Of a stretch of DNA of 64,000 nucleotides, positions 60,247-64,000 are shown piece by piece. Made by a program: the position numbers and the translations under genes. Position 1 is the stretch's first letter. Each line of letters starts with the position of its first letter. This DNA comes from Streptomyces sp. NBRC 110028 (lineage in GTDB: Bacteria; Actinomycetota; Actinomycetes; Streptomycetales; Streptomycetaceae), in contig NZ_BBUZ01000022.1 of NCBI RefSeq assembly GCF_001417735.1, forward strand, positions 682,001 through 746,000, written 5' to 3'. A model generated the notes under the pieces. That model did no database searches. It was not told where the DNA came from and was given only the letters and a program-made list of their open reading frames with translations.

Positions 60247-60289
60247 AGGGGCCGCTGGACCGTTTCTGAACGGTCCAGCGGCCCCTTTT
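60247..60289 (+). terminator. Intrinsic terminator after clpC
   Basis: Perfect 17-bp arms, GGGGCCGCTGGACCGTT (60248-60264) and AACGGTCCAGCGGCCCC (60269-60285), flank TCTG. An extra A-T pair extends them and TTTT follows. It is the only hairpin in the window with a clear U-tract and is a textbook rho-independent terminator. Confidence 0.95.
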
Positions 60290-60566
60290 GTCATATGCGC
60301 CATTCCGATCACGTCGAAAGGCTCATGCGATAAAGAGCCGTCGGCTACCGGGAAAGGGAAACACCGGCGTTATGGGGCGCGTTTCGGCCGCGTGGCGGAA
60401 CGCGCGGCTTCCGGCACCCCGTGGCCTTTGGGGGCGACGGCCCGCCGGGAGAGGGGGAGAACGGGCGGCCCGTCGCAGGGGCGACCCTATGGCCGGACGC
60501 TGAGCGGGCGCTTATGGCGGGCTGAGCGGGGGGAAAAATCAGTACGGCCGGACGAACGATCGACGG

Positions 60567-60608
60567 TAGTGTGCCCGCATGGACTCATTCCGTCAGATCT
60601 ACGGCTGA
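60567..60608 (+). promoter_or_regulatory. Possible leaderless leader peptide upstream of macrolide glycosyltransferase
   Basis: A TAGTGT -10-like hexamer (60567-60572) ends six bases before ATG 60579. That ATG opens a nine-codon frame, MDSFRQIYG, closed by TGA 60606-60608. A hairpin follows at 60622-60653 and the glycosyltransferase starts at 60699. The layout resembles leader-peptide attenuators of antibiotic resistance genes. The rest of the 473-bp gap holds only the clpC terminator and nothing else I can identify. Confidence 0.35.
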
Positions 60609-60621
60609 CACACCGCTCCCT

Positions 60622-60653
60622 CCGGCGCACCGGCGAGATCGCCGCTGTGCCGG
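60622..60653 (+). other. Leader hairpin before macrolide glycosyltransferase
   Basis: CCGGCGCA pairs with TGTGCCGG (one G-U), then a C-C mismatch, then CGGCG-AGAT-CGCCG. The stem of 13 pairs lies 13 bases after the leader-peptide stop and 45 bases before the structural gene. It could be an attenuator arm. Confidence 0.45.
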
Positions 60654-60698
60654 GCCGTCGTGTCCCTTTCGCCGCAGACCTGAATCGAGTGATCTCTC

Positions 60699-61874
60699 AT
60701 GTCCCGTCGCCGTGCCCATATCGCGATGGTCGGCATCCCCGCCATCAGCCATACGCTCCCCAGCCTTGAGGTGATCCGGGAGCTGGTGACGCGGGGCCAC
60801 CGCGTGACGTACGCCAATGACCCCCGCCGGGCGGATGTCATCGAGCCCACCGGCGCCGCGCTGGTGCCGTACGCCTCGACCCTGCCGGTCGCCGACAACG
60901 ACTGGCCCGAGGACCCCATCGCCGCGATGACCGTCTTCCTGGACGACGCGATCCAGGCGCTGCCGCAGCTGCGCGCCGTGTACGACGACGACCCCGCCGA
61001 CCTCTACCTGTACGACATCGGCGGGTACGCCGGGCGGGCCCTCGCCGAGGAGCAGGGGCGCCCGGCGCTGCAGCTGTCGCCGTCCTTCGTCGCCTGGGAG
61101 GGCTACGAGGAGGAGGTCGCGGCGCACATCATGGCGCTGCCGGGGGCCGACGCGTACCAGACGAAGTTCGCCGCGTGGCTGGCCGGCTGCGGGGCGGTGA
61201 CCACCGACGTGAACGCCTTCTGCGGCCCGCCCGGGCGGGCGATCGCGCTGATCCCCCGGGCCATGCAGCCGCACGCCGACCGGGTCGACGAGAAGGTGGT
61301 GACGTTCGTCGGGCCGTGTCTCGGCGACCGCGCCGACCAGGGCCGGTGGGAGCGCCCCGCGGGCGCCGAGAAGGTGCTGCTGGTCTCCCTGGGCTCGGCC
61401 TTCACCCGGCAGCCCGGCTTCTACCGGGAGTGCCTGGCCGCCTTCGGGGATCTGCCCGGCTGGCACGTCGTGCTGCAGATCGGCCGCTATGTCGACCCGG
61501 GGGAGCTGGGGCCCGTCCCGGCCAACGTCGAGGTCCACCGGTGGGTGCCGCAGCTGGCGATCCTGCGGCAGGCCGACGCGTTCGTCACCCACGCGGGGAT
61601 GGGCGGCAGCGGCGAGGGCCTGTACTGCGGGCTGCCCATGATCGCCGTACCGCAGGGGGCCGAGCAGCCCATGAACGCCGACCGGCTCGTCGAACTGGGC
61701 GTGGCCCGCCGCGTCGACACGGCGGACGCGACCGCCGGGGTGCTGCGCGCCGCGCTGCTGGAGCTCACCGCGGACGAGGGCGTGGCCCGGCGGGCGGCCG
61801 AACTGCGGGACCGGACGCGGGCCGAGGGCGGCACGGCGCGGGCCGCGGACCTGATCGAGGAGATGCTGAGCTGA
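60699..61874 (+). CDS. mgt: Macrolide-inactivating glycosyltransferase (MGT/OleI-OleD family)
   Basis: A 391-residue GT-B glycosyltransferase of family GT1. The N-domain starts HIAMVGIPAISHTLPSLEVI with the catalytic His in ISHTLP. The donor-binding motif is HAGMGGSGEGLYCGLPMIAV followed by PQGAEQPMNADR (about 288-325). LVSLGSAFTRQPGFY is the hinge block. Relatives glucosylate the desosamine 2'-hydroxyl of macrolides and so inactivate them. No macrolide cluster or export partner is nearby, so this is a general resistance or detoxification gene. The upstream region may carry an attenuator. Confidence 0.88.
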   Translation: MSRRRAHIAMVGIPAISHTLPSLEVIRELVTRGHRVTYANDPRRADVIEPTGAALVPYASTLPVADNDWPEDPIAAMTVFLDDAIQALPQLRAVYDDDPADLYLYDIGGYAGRALAEEQGRPALQLSPSFVAWEGYEEEVAAHIMALPGADAYQTKFAAWLAGCGAVTTDVNAFCGPPGRAIALIPRAMQPHADRVDEKVVTFVGPCLGDRADQGRWERPAGAEKVLLVSLGSAFTRQPGFYRECLAAFGDLPGWHVVLQIGRYVDPGELGPVPANVEVHRWVPQLAILRQADAFVTHAGMGGSGEGLYCGLPMIAVPQGAEQPMNADRLVELGVARRVDTADATAGVLRAALLELTADEGVARRAAELRDRTRAEGGTARAADLIEEMLS

Positions 61875-61888
61875 GGTTCTGACGCACG

Positions 61889-61921
61889 CCCGCGGCCCGG
61901 CCCGCAAGGCCGGGCCGCGGG
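61889..61921. terminator. Bidirectional terminator between mgt and 5'-nucleotidase gene
   Basis: Perfect 14-bp arms, CCCGCGGCCCGGCC and GGCCGGGCCGCGGG, flank CGCAA. The site is 15 bases after the mgt stop and 14 bases from the convergent stop codon. No U-tract. Confidence 0.8.
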
Positions 61922-61935
61922 TGCGGCCGGTGCGG

Positions 61936-63744
61936 CTACTTCACGATGGTGATGCGGTCCGCCTTCGGCGGGTCCAGGGGCGCCGACGCCGAGGAGTGCG
62001 CGCCCAGGTAGGCCGTCAGCGCCTCCAGGTCGGAGGCGCCGACGAGCTTGTTCTTGCCGTCCTTGAAGGCGGAGAAGCCGTCGCCGCCGCCCGCGAGGAA
62101 TTCGTTCATCGCGACGCGGTAGGTCTTGGCGGGGTCGATGGGCTCACCGTTCAGCTTCACCGTGCCGGTGATGACGCGGTCCTTGCCGGACTTGGTCAGA
62201 TCGAGGGTGTAGGTGAGGCCCCTGGAGACCTGGAGGATCCTGGGGGATGCCTCGTTGGAGCCGCTGACCTGCTGCTGGAGCGCGGTGATGAGCTGGGCTC
62301 CGGTCAGGTCGACGACGTTCATCATGTTGGTGAAGGGCTGCACGGTGAACGCCTCGCCGTACGTCACCACCCCGTCGCCCTCGCCGCCGGACGCCTTGTA
62401 GGCGAGGTCGGAGCGGATGCCGCCGGGGTTCATGAGGGCGATCTGTGCGCCGCCCTTGCCGTCCGGGGCGAGCGCTTCGAGCTGGGAGTCGGTGATGACG
62501 TCGCCCAGCGGGGATTCGTAGGTCGAGGCGCCCCGGCCGTTGATGTCGCCGGAGACATAGCCGACGGGCTTGCTCGCGACGGGGGTGGCGAGCTTGTTCC
62601 AGCGGCCGATGAGGGACGTCATGTCGGCGGCCTTGGGGCGGTCGCGGTCGACGACGTGGTTCGCCGCGTGGGCGCCCTTCACGGTGGTGCGCACGATGTC
62701 GTTCGTGCGGCGGTCGTAGGTGAGGGTGGTGTCGGTGTAGAGGCGGCCGAAGGAGGCGGCGGAGGTGACGGTGCGCGGGGTGCCGGAGGGGTCCGGGATG
62801 GTGCACGCGTAGGCCTGGTGGGTGTGGCCGGTGACCAGGGCGTCGACCTTCGGGGTGACGTGTTCGGCGATGTCAACGATCGGACCCGAGATGCCCTTGC
62901 CCGCGCCGCCGTTGTCGCAGTCGTCGTTGTACGCGGCGGAGGCGGGCAGTCCGCCCTCGTGGATGAGGGCGACGATCGACTTCACGCCCTTGCGCTGCAG
63001 CTCCTTGGCGTACTTGTTGATCGTCTCGACCTCGTCGTGGAACTTCAGGCCCTTGACGCCCTCGGCGGTGACGACGTCGGGGGTGCCCTCCAGGGTGACG
63101 CCGATGAAGCCGACCTTGACGCCCTTGTGACGCCAGACGGTGTACGGCTGGAGGATCGGCTTGCCGGTCTTCTCGTCGGTGACGTTGGCGGCCAGGTAGG
63201 GGAAGTCGGCGCCGCGGAAGGTCCTGCCCTTCTCGTAGCAGCCCTCCTTGGGGTGGCAGCCGCCGTTCTGCACGCGGGTCAGCTCGGCGCGTCCCTCGTC
63301 GAATTCGTGGTTGCCGACGGAGGTGACGTCGAGGTCGAGCTTGTTGAGGGCTTCGATGGTCGGCTCGTCGTGGAAGAGTCCCGACATCAGCGGGCTCGCG
63401 CCGATCATGTCGCCGGCGGCGGCGGTGACGGAGTACGCGTGGCCCTTGCGGGCCTGGCGGAGCGCGGTGGCGAGGTATTCGGCGCCACCGGCCGGGACGG
63501 CCTTCGTGGTGCCGTCCGGCTGGGTCTCGGTGACGGTGCCGGAGGAGCCCTGCGGGGGTTCCAGGTTTCCGTGCAGGTCGTTGAAGGACAGCAGCTGTAC
63601 GTCGACGGTGCGGTCGGGCCCGTGCCGCTGGGCGTCGGCCCCGGCCGGGTTCGCCGCGGACAGCACCCCGGCCGCGGCGGCCAGCACCGCGACTCCCGTG
63701 GCCCAACGGCGTGCCGCACCGCGCCGCCCAAGTCTCGCTGACAT
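61936..63744 (-). CDS. Secreted 5'-nucleotidase/2',3'-cyclic phosphodiesterase family phosphoesterase
   Basis: A 602-residue two-domain enzyme. A Sec signal peptide with a twin-Arg-like start (RRGAARRWATGVAVLAAAAG) occupies residues 1-36. The metallophosphatase domain has LLSFNDLHGNLEP (about 51-63), AAGDMIGASPLMSG, SVGNHEFDEG (about 141-150) and VTGHTHQAYAC (about 278-288). The C-terminal substrate domain contains IALMNPGGIRSDL and EAFTVQPFTNMMN. It releases nucleosides and phosphate outside the cell. ATG with AAGGGGACGACATG context (site AAGGGGAC). A terminator lies after its stop. Confidence 0.92.
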   Translation of the reverse strand: MSARLGRRGAARRWATGVAVLAAAAGVLSAANPAGADAQRHGPDRTVDVQLLSFNDLHGNLEPPQGSSGTVTETQPDGTTKAVPAGGAEYLATALRQARKGHAYSVTAAAGDMIGASPLMSGLFHDEPTIEALNKLDLDVTSVGNHEFDEGRAELTRVQNGGCHPKEGCYEKGRTFRGADFPYLAANVTDEKTGKPILQPYTVWRHKGVKVGFIGVTLEGTPDVVTAEGVKGLKFHDEVETINKYAKELQRKGVKSIVALIHEGGLPASAAYNDDCDNGGAGKGISGPIVDIAEHVTPKVDALVTGHTHQAYACTIPDPSGTPRTVTSAASFGRLYTDTTLTYDRRTNDIVRTTVKGAHAANHVVDRDRPKAADMTSLIGRWNKLATPVASKPVGYVSGDINGRGASTYESPLGDVITDSQLEALAPDGKGGAQIALMNPGGIRSDLAYKASGGEGDGVVTYGEAFTVQPFTNMMNVVDLTGAQLITALQQQVSGSNEASPRILQVSRGLTYTLDLTKSGKDRVITGTVKLNGEPIDPAKTYRVAMNEFLAGGGDGFSAFKDGKNKLVGASDLEALTAYLGAHSSASAPLDPPKADRITIVK

Positions 63745-63919
63745 GTCGTCCCCTTGTGTGCCCGGTGGTGAATGGTGGGCCGCAGCTTACGGTCAACGCG
63801 CGTAGCGGGGCAGGGGGATGGAGGTTACGAGCTGGTTGCCGGTGGTCAACCGGGTGACCCGCCGGAGACGGGGAGTCCGCCACCTTGCCCGGCCGGGGGG
63901 CGGCCGTAGGCTCGGTCCC

Positions 63920-64000
63920 ATGGATGACGTGGTGAACGAGATGCCCGGTGCGCGCCGGATCGAGGTGCAGGACGAGCTGGCCCCCGCCGTGGTGGAGGAC
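63920..64000 (+). CDS. Start of an unidentified gene (cut by window edge)
   Basis: Only 27 codons are visible, beginning MDDVVNEMPGARRIEVQDEL and staying open to the edge. Codon bias is typical of the chromosome. Too little is present to name a family. It diverges from the 5'-nucleotidase gene across 175 bp. Confidence 0.55.
   Translation, partial: MDDVVNEMPGARRIEVQDELAPAVVED

Noticed and set aside
60288..60503. 71-codon frame after the clpC terminator
   Set aside because: It begins inside the terminator's T-tract, lacks a ribosome-binding site and is Arg/Gly-rich like non-coding GC-rich DNA.
60699..61874. Macrolide biosynthetic cluster
   Set aside because: The glycosyltransferase is of the inactivating type and no polyketide synthase, sugar or tailoring genes surround it.
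1..64000. tRNA, rRNA, insertion sequences or prophage genes
   Set aside because: I found no cloverleaf with CCA-end features, no rRNA segments and no transposase or integrase motifs. Short or degenerate elements could still be missed by eye.

Overview
This is a 64 kb stretch of very high-GC actinobacterial chromosome that I read as Streptomyces. The evidence is strong G/C bias at third codon positions, many GTG starts, ATGA/GTGA gene overlaps, a TipAL-type MerR regulator with its intact palindromic operator, an XRE/DUF397/ATPase regulator set, Lsr2, and the ftsH-folE-folB-folK, panC-nadB-nadC-coaX and lsr2-clpC neighbourhoods known from Streptomyces core genomes. I see no rRNA, tRNA, CRISPR array, phage, transposase or biosynthetic megasynthase.

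Layout. 1-4053 (minus): anti-sigma factor (cut by the window edge) with its ECF sigma factor, then a DNA polymerase I-like gene overlapping an MreB-like gene. 4142-7570: a 13-bp minisatellite, a DUF397 gene, a CBS site-2 protease, an RsbW-like ATPase and an XRE-DUF5753 regulator, tied together by GCACGTGC palindromes. 7661-12400: aldehyde dehydrogenase, DinB-like protein, and a PadR regulator with two operator-like palindromes in front of a DrrAB-type ABC exporter. 12467-16139: a degenerate caspase-like/TPR protein, glutamate decarboxylase and a LeuE-type exporter. 16265-24720: tipA, DedA, ThrE, pyrophosphatase, a PBP4-type carboxypeptidase, a DUF2342 metalloprotease and tilS. 24759-32039: hpt, ftsH and the folate genes (folE on plus; DUF3180, folK, folB, SnoaL-like, folP on minus), with an orphan Hint (intein-like) fragment wedged after folE. 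32110-39089: an MprF/LysX-like protein, an esterase and an OpuC-type osmolyte ABC system. 39164-44756: a coiled-coil membrane protein, an orphan nuoD2 next to a MidA-type methyltransferase, and a NarL-type two-component pair. 44773-47639: an ArsR-like repressor, a small protein and a threonine-aldolase-like lyase. 47872-53487: a coenzyme A/NAD operon (DUF2520 protein-panC-nadB-nadC, then coaX) preceded by two DnaA-box sequences. 53904-60225: small conserved genes, BlaI-type regulator, N-acetylglutamate-synthase-like GNAT, lsr2 and clpC. 60699-64000: a macrolide glycosyltransferase behind a possible leader peptide, a secreted 5'-nucleotidase, and the first codons of one more gene.

Most coding content is core metabolism and housekeeping. 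The unusual material lies between genes: short tandem repeats of 8, 13, 14, 16 and 16-17 bp, palindromic operators next to the regulator genes expected to bind them, hairpins that mask or bridge ribosome-binding sites, and probable leaderless starts. The observations I would follow up first are the shared palindromes of the XRE/DUF397/ATPase set, the Hint remnant with its masked ribosome-binding site, the pairing of MidA with nuoD2, the degenerate caspase-like protein, the DnaA boxes, and the possible leader peptide of the macrolide glycosyltransferase. All function calls rest on reading the sequence; no database search was possible.
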